Source: Limisalsivibrio acetivorans (GTDB lineage: Bacteria > Chrysiogenota > Deferribacteres > Deferribacterales > Geovibrionaceae). Taken from it: 64,000 bases of DNA. The notes under the pieces are model-generated. The model saw only the letters and a list, made by a program, of their open reading frames with translations. It made no database searches and was not told where the DNA came from. Positions 34,569 through 43,075 of the stretch are shown piece by piece (position 1 is the first letter of the stretch; every line of letters starts with the position of its first letter). The position numbers were made by a program, and so were the translations under genes. The stretch is taken from positions 1,437,407-1,501,406 of the forward strand of contig NZ_ATWF01000001.1 of assembly GCF_000421105.1 (NCBI RefSeq), read 5' to 3'.

Positions 34569-34838
34569 TAATGTGTTCTGTGAAAAAATATAACTAAGGG
34601 GAAATTTTTAGGGAAAACTTTCCCCTTAGAATCCCCTCAAAAACCCATTCTGAGGGAAATATTAAGGTTGCTACTCAACAGGCTTCCAGGGATGGAAGCC
34701 CTGAAGTGAAGAATATGGAGCTATGCTTCATATTCTGTAACGGAAGTAAGCGGAGCGAAGGCTTTGCCAGGTGTAGCGGCAGGGAAATTCTCAGGATGAT
34801 GAATTTCCCAGATTAGTTTAAGGGAAAACTTTCCCCTA
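34569..34838 (+). ncRNA. Hairpin array B, paralogue of array A
   Basis: Same order as array A. 34594-34629 is identical to the first hairpin of A. Then come 34681-34700 (GGCTTCC stem, loop AGGGAT), 34711-34735 (11-bp stem with the same G-T pair, loop TAT), a conserved CGGAAGTA linker, a short GGC-TTT-GCC, and 34782-34809 identical to the GGGAAATTC hairpin with loop TCAGGATGAT. A degenerate copy of the first hairpin follows at about 34820-34836. Stem sequences of the second and third hairpins differ from A but remain fully paired. Confidence 0.5.
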
Positions 34839-34857
34839 GAATCTCAACCCTCCCCTC

Positions 34858-35277
34858 TTAGCTTCCGTAAAGACCGAGACGCATCATCTCTTTAAAGATG
34901 CACTTATCCATAACGAAGGGTACATCGGCGTATTCGGCCATCTTCTTTGCCTCTTCGCTCTTCACCTCTTCCTGGAGCCAGATAAACCCTGCGCCCTTTT
35001 CGATAGCGGAGCGTGTTATATCCGGCGCATGCTCGCTTCTGCGGAAAACATCAACTATATCAGGGGTTACGGGAACTTCGGCGATGGAGTCATAAGCCTT
35101 AACGCCAAGCACCGTTTCCTCGACAGGGTTAACGGGGTAGCAGTCGTAACCGTTCTTCATGAGGTATTTCATAATACCGTTGCTGGCCCTGTCTTCTTTG
35201 TTAGAAGCACCAACAATAACAACGGTTTTCGCATTTGTAAGCAGTTCTTTTAATCTATCATCTGTGAGATTTCCCAT
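34858..35277 (-). CDS. CoA-binding domain protein (YccU-like)
   Basis: 139 residues from the ATG at 35277, which has GGAGG in front. The frame is open 26 codons earlier without a ribosome site. Single Rossmann-like CoA_binding_2 domain: VVIVGASNKEDRASNG near the N-terminus, then YDCYPVNPVEETVLGVKAY and the closing DKCIFKEMMRLG with the conserved Asp-Lys-Cys. The family binds CoA in vitro. A precise role is not known. Monocistronic, its 3' end faces hairpin array B. Confidence 0.85.
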   Translation of the reverse strand: MGNLTDDRLKELLTNAKTVVIVGASNKEDRASNGIMKYLMKNGYDCYPVNPVEETVLGVKAYDSIAEVPVTPDIVDVFRRSEHAPDITRSAIEKGAGFIWLQEEVKSEEAKKMAEYADVPFVMDKCIFKEMMRLGLYGS

Positions 35278-35326
35278 GACAGCCTCCGTTAATATTCTTA
35301 TATTATAATGTAACAGGAGGACATCA

Positions 35327-35944
35327 ATGTTACAAGGTCTGTACAGCGCATCCACAGCGATAAACGCATATCAGAAAGTACAGAGTGTTACGGCAAACAA
35401 CATCGCCAACGTGAACACGGGCGGATTCCAGGCCGGCAGGACTACTCTGGCCGATCTCCCCACAGGCGGAGTGCGCGTTAATTCCGTTGTAACAGATGAC
35501 ACCCCCGGCTACCTCATGAACACCAACCGCCCCCTCGACATCGCCATAGACGGTCCAGGATATTTCCGTGTGGAGAACGATTCAGGGCAGGACCTTACAA
35601 GGTCCGGCAGTTTCCGTATGGATGAAGAGGGGAACCTTGTGGATCCCGGCGGAAGCGTTCTCGCCTACGACATAGGCCCTGCTGATAGGGTAGAGATCGA
35701 TAACGAAGGGAACATCTTTGCAGACGGAGATCTGAAAGGACAGGTAGAGATCGTGGATCGTTTCGGCGAACCGGTGGATAACCGTCAGTATGAGTTAAGA
35801 ACCGGAATGCTTGAGGCCTCCAATGTAGATATGGCAAGGGAGATCGTGGACAGCGTGATAACCCTTGGCGGTTATAAATCAAACATCACCATGGCTCAGT
35901 CCAACGACGAGATGCTCGGAACCATCATAAACATGGTTGGCTAG
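35327..35944 (+). CDS. Short flagellar rod/hook-basal-body family protein (FlgF/FlgG type)
   Basis: 205 residues. The N-terminus MLQGLYSASTAINAYQKVQS followed by NNIANVNTGGFQ is the flagellar rod signature. The middle has IDGPGYFRVE and TRSGSFRMDEEGNLVD. The C-terminus has LEASNVDMAREIVDSVITLGG, which completes the D0/D1 coiled coil. It is shorter than FlgG (about 260) and FlgF (about 250). AGGAGG precedes the ATG. No other flagellar genes are within the window, so it is an isolated copy. It could be a minor rod or a divergent FlgF-like part. Confidence 0.85.
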   Translation: MLQGLYSASTAINAYQKVQSVTANNIANVNTGGFQAGRTTLADLPTGGVRVNSVVTDDTPGYLMNTNRPLDIAIDGPGYFRVENDSGQDLTRSGSFRMDEEGNLVDPGGSVLAYDIGPADRVEIDNEGNIFADGDLKGQVEIVDRFGEPVDNRQYELRTGMLEASNVDMAREIVDSVITLGGYKSNITMAQSNDEMLGTIINMVG

Positions 35945-36687
35945 TAGAAGAGACATCCCCGACAGCCGTTGTATTGCGACTCGGGAAGAATATCGATCTC
36001 TTTGTCGACCATATCCGAAAGCATACTGAACAGTGCCCCATTTGCCGCAACACCCCCGGCTGCATAAATCCTTGGGGCACGGAATCTTTTGATCAAAGGT
36101 AGAAGCCGTCTGGCGATGGACTCGTTCACCCCCGCCCCAATCTCTTCTGTAGTGCACCCTTCGGCAATCTTTCCGATAATCTCGCTCTCGGAGAATATGG
36201 CACATGTGGAGCTGAGTTTCACAGGTTTATCCTTCATAGCGGAAAGCTCATCCAGCGAAACATGCAGTATACTGCATGCGTTCTCCAAAAACCTCCCTGT
36301 GCTTGCGGCGCATTTATCGTTCATTACGAAATCTTCGATATAGCCGTCTTTTACATATATAACCTTGCTGTCCTGCCCCCCAACGTCAACGAGTATGAAG
36401 TCACTCTCACCCGTAGCTTCAAGCGCACCACGGAAATGCGCCTTTATCTCGGATATAACATTAGCGTTGGCAAAGCTCATCAGGTTGCGTCCGTATCCCG
36501 TTGCGGTTATAGCGGTATCATCCGGTAGTCCGGCGGCGGCAAGCTCTATGTACAGCTCCCCCCCCCTCCGCTTGACAAAACTGCGGTAGAACTCCGCCGT
36601 ATCCCAGCGCAAAAGCTTAACATGCTCATCCCTGAGAACAGCCGCCTTAACGTAACGGCTCCCGAGATCTATCCCGACCCTAGACAT
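35941..36687 (-). CDS. 2-hydroxyacyl-CoA dehydratase activator-type ATPase (BadF/BadG/HgdC family)
   Basis: 248 residues from the ATG at 36687, giving MSRVGIDLGSRYVKAAVL. ASKHA-fold ATPase with the phosphate loop GIDLGS, the second motif VGGQDSKVIY, and two cysteines in NDKCAASTGRFLE and STCAIFSESE that bind a 4Fe-4S cluster between two subunits. Such activators use ATP to send low-potential electrons to a dehydratase or reductase partner. The partner gene starts upstream and overlaps by 8 bases. Convergent with the flagellar-type gene, with a 4-base overlap. Confidence 0.88.
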   Translation of the reverse strand: MSRVGIDLGSRYVKAAVLRDEHVKLLRWDTAEFYRSFVKRRGGELYIELAAAGLPDDTAITATGYGRNLMSFANANVISEIKAHFRGALEATGESDFILVDVGGQDSKVIYVKDGYIEDFVMNDKCAASTGRFLENACSILHVSLDELSAMKDKPVKLSSTCAIFSESEIIGKIAEGCTTEEIGAGVNESIARRLLPLIKRFRAPRIYAAGGVAANGALFSMLSDMVDKEIDILPESQYNGCRGCLFY

Positions 36688-37669
36688 GCTTCGCCTCGAG
36701 CATCTCAAGGAACGATTCCACCCTGATACGTGTACGGCTGTCTATCCCGCCGGGACCATCCCCTTCAACGGTAAGAACGGGGACATCGAGGTGCTTTCTC
36801 ATTGTTATATCCTGCATCTGACGGTAGCAGAAGGACTGAACATAGTGGATAAGGCCGTGTATCTTGCGTTCCTCCACCTGTTTCTGTATATCCTCAAGGC
36901 GAGTGAATACATCATAGGGGTATGTATATTCGGCGTATCTCGCTATGTAGTCGGGGTTTGTGGAGGGTATGGAGAACTGTCGCTGAATCTCGTTGAAAAC
37001 AACCTGTGCTCCCCTCTCCTCAAGGAATGCGTATATATCATCAAAGATGGTGGGAACACCGAGCACCCCAATACGAATGCTGTTTGTGGAGGGCTCACGC
37101 CCCCTCGCATCGTACAAAAGCGCATCAAGCTCCTTTTCGTAGGTATCGATATCGCCGTTGAAATCTGTGGAGCTGACAAGGGTTATATGGTTCTCAAAGC
37201 CGGTAACCCTCCCTTCCACGGTAAGCCTGTCCAGCTCGCGCAGTTTGGAGCGAACCCTGTCGGTGCGCTTTACGGACTCCATGGCCACCCCAACGGTGGT
37301 TCCGAGTGAGCTGGCCAGCCCTTCAAACTCGTTTTTCAGAAAGCTGAGACGGTCCGATTTGCCAAAGGGGTACGCAAAGCTGTGTACAGGTATCCCCTGC
37401 TCCATGAAGAGCTCTGCAAGTGCGTGGGAGTTGCTGCAGTCACCCTCGGTTACGGCGATAACTTCGTCAACGGCACCTCGCACAACGGCGGTGTAGATCC
37501 CCTTAATCCATGCGCAGATATTGCGGGGAAGCCCCTCACTTTCGGCGAAATCGATATATTCCGACGGATTTTCCGACGTTATAAAGACGTTATTCAGATC
37601 ACAGGGAGCACCGCCGGAGGCCATGACAAGCTCAACGGGGATTGTTGTGGTGAAGCCGATTCTTTTCAT
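36680..37669 (-). CDS. 2-hydroxyacyl-CoA dehydratase-like (HgdB/DCCP-type) Fe-S protein
   Basis: 329 residues. The three cysteines expected for cluster binding appear in order: LPRNICAWIKG (about 50), EGDCSNSHALAEL (about 77) and HYVQSFCYRQM (about 285). It is followed by VPVLTVEGDGPGG. Family members include HgdB/FldBC dehydratases, benzoyl-CoA reductase subunits, and single-subunit double-cubane cluster proteins. Only one such subunit is present here with its activator, which fits the double-cubane type (YjiM/YjiL-like) better than a two-subunit dehydratase. Substrate unknown. Confidence 0.82.
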   Translation of the reverse strand: MKRIGFTTTIPVELVMASGGAPCDLNNVFITSENPSEYIDFAESEGLPRNICAWIKGIYTAVVRGAVDEVIAVTEGDCSNSHALAELFMEQGIPVHSFAYPFGKSDRLSFLKNEFEGLASSLGTTVGVAMESVKRTDRVRSKLRELDRLTVEGRVTGFENHITLVSSTDFNGDIDTYEKELDALLYDARGREPSTNSIRIGVLGVPTIFDDIYAFLEERGAQVVFNEIQRQFSIPSTNPDYIARYAEYTYPYDVFTRLEDIQKQVEERKIHGLIHYVQSFCYRQMQDITMRKHLDVPVLTVEGDGPGGIDSRTRIRVESFLEMLEAKHV

Positions 37670-37968
37670 GAAATGCTGAAGTCGATATACCTGCGGACCT
37701 CGTTATGAAGCCCCCTGCGGTTACGGAAGATGATGCCGTTTTCCTCGAACATCTTATCCATCTCGGAGAAATCCACTATATCATAGATCTCATCGGTCAT
37801 ATCATCCCGAACACGGTACACCTTTGATACCTCATTGCTTTTTTCGATTATGCAGTCCATCTCCTTCCTCTTTTTAGGAAGGAAGACGCTGCACTCCTCA
37901 CCATTGATCTCAAACTTGACCTCATCCCAGGTCATATCCTCTCGAACAAGCATCCATCTAGGTTTCAA
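37666..37968 (-). CDS. Small conserved-context protein ahead of the HgdB-like gene
   Basis: 100 residues, not recognised. Charged, soluble, no cysteine cluster (two Cys only). It starts with TTG at 37968, which has AGGAG eight bases in front. The internal ATG has no ribosome site. Its TGA overlaps the next ATG, so it is translated together with the dehydratase-like protein and likely belongs to the same pathway. It carries WDEVKFEINGEECSVFLPKK and an acidic middle. Confidence 0.6.
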   Translation of the reverse strand: MKPRWMLVREDMTWDEVKFEINGEECSVFLPKKRKEMDCIIEKSNEVSKVYRVRDDMTDEIYDIVDFSEMDKMFEENGIIFRNRRGLHNEVRRYIDFSIS

Positions 37969-38107
37969 TTAATACTCTCCTGATTATTAAATGCGGATAT
38001 TAGCATAATATGAACATAATTGGCAAAAAACCACCATAAAGAAAAAATACATATATTTATTTAGTAGTAGGATACAGTTGTGCTATTATTAATTGTCGGA
38101 GGATATT

Positions 38108-39784
38108 TTGCCAAGCGAGTCATTCCTTAAAACACTTTTCGATGAAATCAATGAGGCGTTCGTCGTTTTCGATGATAACGGCCATATAAAACTGCTGAAC
38201 CCTGCATTCACCAAGCTGACCGGTTACACAAAGGAAGAGATGAACGAAAACGGCGGCTTCCTGAAAGGGGGGATGCTGGGTGCTAGCTTCTATGAAGAGC
38301 TTTGGGGTGAACTAAGGGAAAAGGGACACTGGCGGGGTGAACTATGGGATGAGGACAAGGGGGGCGGAATATTTCCAAAAACCCTCGCCGTGACAAGGGT
38401 AGACAAGGAGCTCTACGCCGGTATCTTTTTCGACCTTTCCAAGGTACTCGAAAGCGAGGATCAGCTTCGACATCTTGCATATTACGACAGCCTCACAGGA
38501 CTGCCGAACCGGACACTCTTCCGTGAAAGGCTTAACCAGAGTATACTTTACGCCTCCAGAAACACATCCACCCTCGGAATAATTATGCTCGATCTGGACA
38601 ACTTCAAGTATATTAACGACACCTTAGGGCACACCGCCGGCGATGAGCTACTGAAAAAGGCAGCTTCCAGATTACACTCATGCATCAGAAAGAGCGATAC
38701 GGCGGCAAGACTGAGCGGGGATGAGTTCGGCTTCATAATCACGAATCTGAACAGCCCTGATCACATCAATAAAGTTGCGAATAATATAATATCCTGTTTG
38801 TCCAACCCTTTCCGAGTACACGATACAGACATTATCGTTACTGCAAGCCTTGGTGTAACGCTGTATCCAGAGGACGGCGATTCATCCGAAAGCCTTATGC
38901 GGAAGACCGATTCCGCCGTTTACCATGCAAAAAGTGAGGGGAGAAACAACTTCCAGTTCTTCTCGAAGCACATGAGTGAACGCTCTAAGGAACGGCTTGA
39001 GGTAGAAAGCGGTCTGCGCAAAGCTCTGATGGAAAACGAGTTCATACTGTATTATCAGCCCAAAATCGATATAAAGACGGGGAGTATGGCATCTGCGGAG
39101 GTGCTTGTCCGCTGGGAGAACCCTGATCTGGGAATAGTTTCACCCGGCAGGTTCATACCCGTTGCCGAAGAGACGGGGCTCATAGTGGGTATTGGCGACT
39201 GGGTGCTGAAAACCGCCTGCGAGCAGAGCATTATCTGGCAGGAACAGGGTTTCGAGCCCATAAAAGTATCCGTAAATGCCTCCGCCAGGCAGTTTATGGA
39301 TCGAAAGTTCTACTGGCACATCCACAACACCCTGACCGAAACAGGACTCCCTCCTGAGCTCCTTGAGATAGAGGTAACGGAGAGCACGCTCGCCCAGAAC
39401 ATCGATCTCACCATCGAAACATTGCGCCTCATTTCGGATCTCGGCGTTACGATAGCCCTTGATGACTTCGGGACTGGGTACTCATCCCTCAGCTACCTCA
39501 AACGGATGCCCATCGAGACGCTTAAGATCGACAGGGAGTTCGTTAAAAACATCCCCGGCGACAGCGAAAACGAAGCCATCGCCGAAGCCGTTATGGCGAT
39601 GGGAAAAAGCCTGCAAATGAGGGTTGTGGCCGAAGGTGTGGAAACGGCGGAACAGCTCCGGTTTCTTATGGAGAGGGGGTGTTCTGAAGTTCAGGGATAC
39701 TTCTTCAGCAAACCCCTCCCCATATCCCATTTCACAGAGCTTCTAAGATACGGAAGGGATTTCAGCTGTATGATTCAACCCTGA
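38108..39784 (+). CDS. PAS-GGDEF-EAL cyclic-di-GMP enzyme
   Basis: 558 residues from a TTG at 38108 that has GGAGG five bases upstream. A TTG five codons earlier opens the frame. No membrane segment, so cytoplasmic. PAS domain at about 5-115 (FDEINEAFVVFDDNG), GGDEF at about 125-285, EAL at about 300-550. The diguanylate-cyclase signature reads SGDEF. The EAL motif reads EVLVRW, but the second-shell motifs are intact: DDFGTGYSSLSYLKRMP, KIDREFV, VVAEGVET and QGYFFSKPL. The phosphodiesterase is therefore probably active, and the cyclase doubtful. Confidence 0.93.
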   Translation: MPSESFLKTLFDEINEAFVVFDDNGHIKLLNPAFTKLTGYTKEEMNENGGFLKGGMLGASFYEELWGELREKGHWRGELWDEDKGGGIFPKTLAVTRVDKELYAGIFFDLSKVLESEDQLRHLAYYDSLTGLPNRTLFRERLNQSILYASRNTSTLGIIMLDLDNFKYINDTLGHTAGDELLKKAASRLHSCIRKSDTAARLSGDEFGFIITNLNSPDHINKVANNIISCLSNPFRVHDTDIIVTASLGVTLYPEDGDSSESLMRKTDSAVYHAKSEGRNNFQFFSKHMSERSKERLEVESGLRKALMENEFILYYQPKIDIKTGSMASAEVLVRWENPDLGIVSPGRFIPVAEETGLIVGIGDWVLKTACEQSIIWQEQGFEPIKVSVNASARQFMDRKFYWHIHNTLTETGLPPELLEIEVTESTLAQNIDLTIETLRLISDLGVTIALDDFGTGYSSLSYLKRMPIETLKIDREFVKNIPGDSENEAIAEAVMAMGKSLQMRVVAEGVETAEQLRFLMERGCSEVQGYFFSKPLPISHFTELLRYGRDFSCMIQP

Positions 39785-40074
39785 CGAAGCTTCTTCTTTT
39801 CTCTGTATACCTTTGAAAAGTCTTCAATATCTTTCAGTATAGCGATATTGTACCGATCGGAGAACTCCTCCGCCTCCTTAACTCCCATAACAACATCAAA
39901 GAGATCGTTGTCTAGAATACCCTCAAGGAGTTCGTTAAGCTCTATCATCTCCTTTTCGCCGTAATGTTCGGGGAGGTTGTTCTGAACAAATTCACGAAGA
40001 ACAAGCTCGTTCTCGAGCATCGCCCTTCTTGCCGCCTGGAAAACAGCTTTTTTATAGAGGGGTGTATCTTTCAT
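39775..40074 (-). CDS. SdhE/YgfY-like FAD assembly factor
   Basis: 99 residues. The N-terminal helices match SdhE/SDHAF2: AARRAMLENELVLREFVQNN, then MIELNELLEGILDNDLFDVV. The signature RGxxE, which helps attach FAD to the flavoprotein of succinate dehydrogenase or fumarate reductase, reads RAMLE, so Gly is Ala. The protein has a C-terminal extension of about 30 charged residues. No sdh or frd gene is in the window. Ten bases overlap tail-to-tail with the c-di-GMP gene. Confidence 0.65.
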   Translation of the reverse strand: MKDTPLYKKAVFQAARRAMLENELVLREFVQNNLPEHYGEKEMIELNELLEGILDNDLFDVVMGVKEAEEFSDRYNIAILKDIEDFSKVYREKKKLRQG

Positions 40075-40159
40075 CTTTTTTGCACCTCAGCAGTTAATCA
40101 CAAGAATTATCAAAGCTGGAGGGATTATACAGCCTTAAACCATTATTTTTCCAGAAAAA

Positions 40160-42997
40160 TCATGCACGGAGGTGTCTTTTAATTGTTTCGTACAGTGTTT
40201 CAACGCTTACGGGCTTTGCAATGTAATCATCCATACCTGCGTCTATAAACCGCTCTCTGTCGCCGCTTATGGCATTCGCCGTAAGGGCTATCACCGGGAC
40301 GTGATCCCTGCCCGTATCTACCTCGTACTGCTTTATCATCTTAGTCGCCTCAATACCGCTGAGCTTGGGCATGTTTATATCCATAATAACCATTACAAAG
40401 TCGTTTTCCTTGAATTTGCTGAGCGCCTCGTAGCCGTTATCTGCTGTTTCCGTCTCAAAACCAAGCTCCCGGAGAAGCAGGCTTATCATCCTCGCATTAA
40501 CGGGATTATCCTCCGCCACTAGAGCCGTCCCGCTGAACGTTCCCCTGCGCTTCTTTTCATCTCCAGTGACAGACTCCACATAGTCCTCATCCTCCAGCAT
40601 GCTCACTGCAATATATATCGTCTCATAAACAGCTGAGAGCCCCAAGGGCTGATAAACTATGGAGGATGCTCTGTCCTGGAGCTCCTTCGCCTCATGTCTC
40701 TCATTAACGTTCATCACCATAACAAAGGGAACGGCTTCATGGGTACGCCTGCTGCTGAGGAAGCGGTCCTTTGTTTCGGGGTTGTAGACGTAGTAGATAA
40801 CATCCAGAAAGGCAAGCTTCTCAAGGTCGGAGATGGAGGAGAAGAAGGTCACCTCGTTGCCGAGCTCACTGCAGTAGCGCATGAGGAGTGCTTCTGTGGA
40901 CTCGGGTTCTCCAAGCTCATCGCTGACATAGATAGCAGCGTAGCAGTCACTTACCCTTTCCGTATCTATGACCCCTTTGCTGTCGCACACGGGGAAATCA
41001 AGCTCAAAGAAGAATGTTGAGCCGCTTCTCTCCATGGATATATAGTCAAGCTCTCCCCCCATAAGGCGCACAAGGCCGGAGGATATACCAAGACCCAGAC
41101 CGCCAATCTCTTCGAATTTGTTCACGAAGTCCGTAGCGCTGGAGCTGAGGACATCGTTTATCTCTCTCTGCTTCTCGGGTGATATACCGAGACCGTTGTC
41201 CTTTATTTCGAAACGTACCCTGACGCTGTCCCCTGACTCTCCTGAACTGGTGATATCGAGGTAGACTATCCCTTTATCCCTGTTATAGAGCACGGCGTTC
41301 TCCACAAGGTTCGAGAGTACCTGATTAAGGCGGAGTATGTCACCCTCAAGCTCCTTGGGGAGGGATGGATCAACATACAGGATAAAGCTCATCCCCCTGT
41401 CATAGGCCATGGCGGAGAAAAGTTCGCTTATGGATTCGAAGGCGGACAACGTCTTGAAAGGAGCTCTGTTTACCTCAAGGCCGCCCTGCTCCATCTTTGA
41501 AAAGTCTAGGAGGTCGTCCACAACACCTGCGAGGTTTTTAGAACTCCCCTTGATTATATTCATATACTTGCGTTGCACTTCATCAAGGTTGGTCTGTTCC
41601 AGAAGCTCCAAAAAGCCCACAACACCGTTAAGGGGGGTTCGTATCTCATGGCTCAGATGGCCAAGAAGCCCGCTTTTCGCCCTGGAAGCCCTCTTCGCCT
41701 CCTCAAGGGCTACTGTGACCTCCTCATCCTTCCTTTTAAGCTGGGATGCCATCATGTTTGCATACCCTGCAAGGCTCCGAAAATCATCGTAACGGAGTTT
41801 ATCAGCATCCATCTGCACATGCTCCACAGCCGCCCTTTCAAAGAAATCTGCAAAAGCTGCAAACTCCCTCTCAAGACGCATGGCGTTGAACCTTGTAAAG
41901 ATAAGGGTTAGGACAGATACACCGGCAAAGGCGAAGATAAAGATAAGCATAAGATCCCGCATATTCTGCCGAAGCTCTGCACGTCCATCATCAATAACCT
42001 TGCGCATATCATCAACGTACAGTGCTGAGCCGATAACCCAGTCCCACGGGGCGTAGTATATATTATAGCTTGCCATGGAGAGCAGGTTTTCCTCACCAGT
42101 TCTCTTCCAGTTAAATCCGTAAAACCCTTCATGTTCACTTACGGCATAGCGGAGTATCCCCTCAAAGGCCTTGGCTGCAACCTCATCCTCAAGGTCATAG
42201 CAGTTTCGTCCTATATAGGAGGTGTCCGTATGGGTCATAATTCCGCAGTCCCCAGCTATTATGTAATAGAAGCTGTTCTCTTCGGCCAGGAGGGAATCTA
42301 TACGAAAGAGTGAGCTAACCTTAACATCACGCTCAATCTCATCGGGGTAACTCCCTGTGCCTATGATCCACCCAAGCGGTTCGAAAATCTTTATATAGCT
42401 GAGTTTTTTATAGCTAAAGTCGCTGAAACTGGGTTTCTTCCAATGATAGCTCACATAACCCTCACCCGTATCTTCGGCGAGTTCCGCCATCTCCTGAATG
42501 AAGAGCTTCCCCTGCATATCCTTGAGATCCCCAATGTTTCTCCCCTCAAGACCGGGGCTTACTGAATTAAAGACCGATTTCATCTCTTTATCAATAACAA
42601 AGAAATACCCCCTGCCCATACCGAACTTATAGTTACGGAATGTTTCGAGAATCTTACGTTCTATCTCTTCTCTAGGGAGTGTGTCTTTATATTTATTGTA
42701 TATGGATGATGCGTAGGAGTAACCCTCAAGGAGCGTGCTTCGGACATCCTTCTTCATGTTGCTTTCGGCGATCCTGCGCTCATGCTCCAGGAAGGAGGCG
42801 ATCTTCTCCGCCCTGTTGCGGACACGCTTCTTACCCTCTTTGAGAAGAAGGCTGTCTATCTTTACCGATTCGTCCTTAAACGTGTTGTACTGGTTCCAAC
42901 CGAGCAGAACTCCAATGGTCAGCCCGAAAACGGCTATTATCAGAATTGTGCTCAGCAGTCCGGCACGGCTAAGGGTTGTGGGTTTTAAAAAATTCAA
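40160..42997 (-). CDS. Hybrid sensor histidine kinase with two Cache domains and C-terminal receiver
   Basis: 945 residues. A membrane helix at about 12-34 is followed by two Cache-type sensor units at about 60-210 (GMGRGYFFVID, PLGWIIGTGSY) and 225-340 (SFYYIIAGDCGIM, APWDWVIGSALY). After a second helix at about 345-370 come the H-box LSHEIRTPLNGVVGF (His near 447) and the ATPase domain (NAVLYN, DNGLGI, GGLGLGIS). A receiver-like region without a clear Asp lies at about 690-800. The final receiver at 815-945 has VAEDNPVNA, the phospho-Asp in IMDINMPKLSG near 872, and AKPVS. Start TTG with AAGGTG. No separate regulator is adjacent. Ligand unknown. Confidence 0.92.
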   Translation of the reverse strand: MNFLKPTTLSRAGLLSTILIIAVFGLTIGVLLGWNQYNTFKDESVKIDSLLLKEGKKRVRNRAEKIASFLEHERRIAESNMKKDVRSTLLEGYSYASSIYNKYKDTLPREEIERKILETFRNYKFGMGRGYFFVIDKEMKSVFNSVSPGLEGRNIGDLKDMQGKLFIQEMAELAEDTGEGYVSYHWKKPSFSDFSYKKLSYIKIFEPLGWIIGTGSYPDEIERDVKVSSLFRIDSLLAEENSFYYIIAGDCGIMTHTDTSYIGRNCYDLEDEVAAKAFEGILRYAVSEHEGFYGFNWKRTGEENLLSMASYNIYYAPWDWVIGSALYVDDMRKVIDDGRAELRQNMRDLMLIFIFAFAGVSVLTLIFTRFNAMRLEREFAAFADFFERAAVEHVQMDADKLRYDDFRSLAGYANMMASQLKRKDEEVTVALEEAKRASRAKSGLLGHLSHEIRTPLNGVVGFLELLEQTNLDEVQRKYMNIIKGSSKNLAGVVDDLLDFSKMEQGGLEVNRAPFKTLSAFESISELFSAMAYDRGMSFILYVDPSLPKELEGDILRLNQVLSNLVENAVLYNRDKGIVYLDITSSGESGDSVRVRFEIKDNGLGISPEKQREINDVLSSSATDFVNKFEEIGGLGLGISSGLVRLMGGELDYISMERSGSTFFFELDFPVCDSKGVIDTERVSDCYAAIYVSDELGEPESTEALLMRYCSELGNEVTFFSSISDLEKLAFLDVIYYVYNPETKDRFLSSRRTHEAVPFVMVMNVNERHEAKELQDRASSIVYQPLGLSAVYETIYIAVSMLEDEDYVESVTGDEKKRRGTFSGTALVAEDNPVNARMISLLLRELGFETETADNGYEALSKFKENDFVMVIMDINMPKLSGIEATKMIKQYEVDTGRDHVPVIALTANAISGDRERFIDAGMDDYIAKPVSVETLYETIKRHLRA

Positions 42998-43075
42998 TAC
43001 GCACCTTTTATCCGCTGGGTCATAAAGATAAAGATATGTCTTTAATTATATATTACCATAACACTTCCGCCTGTA

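Noticed and set aside
33745-34838. CRISPR array
   Set aside because: Repeats are not regularly spaced, they differ in length, and each is self-complementary with varied stems. No cas genes nearby.
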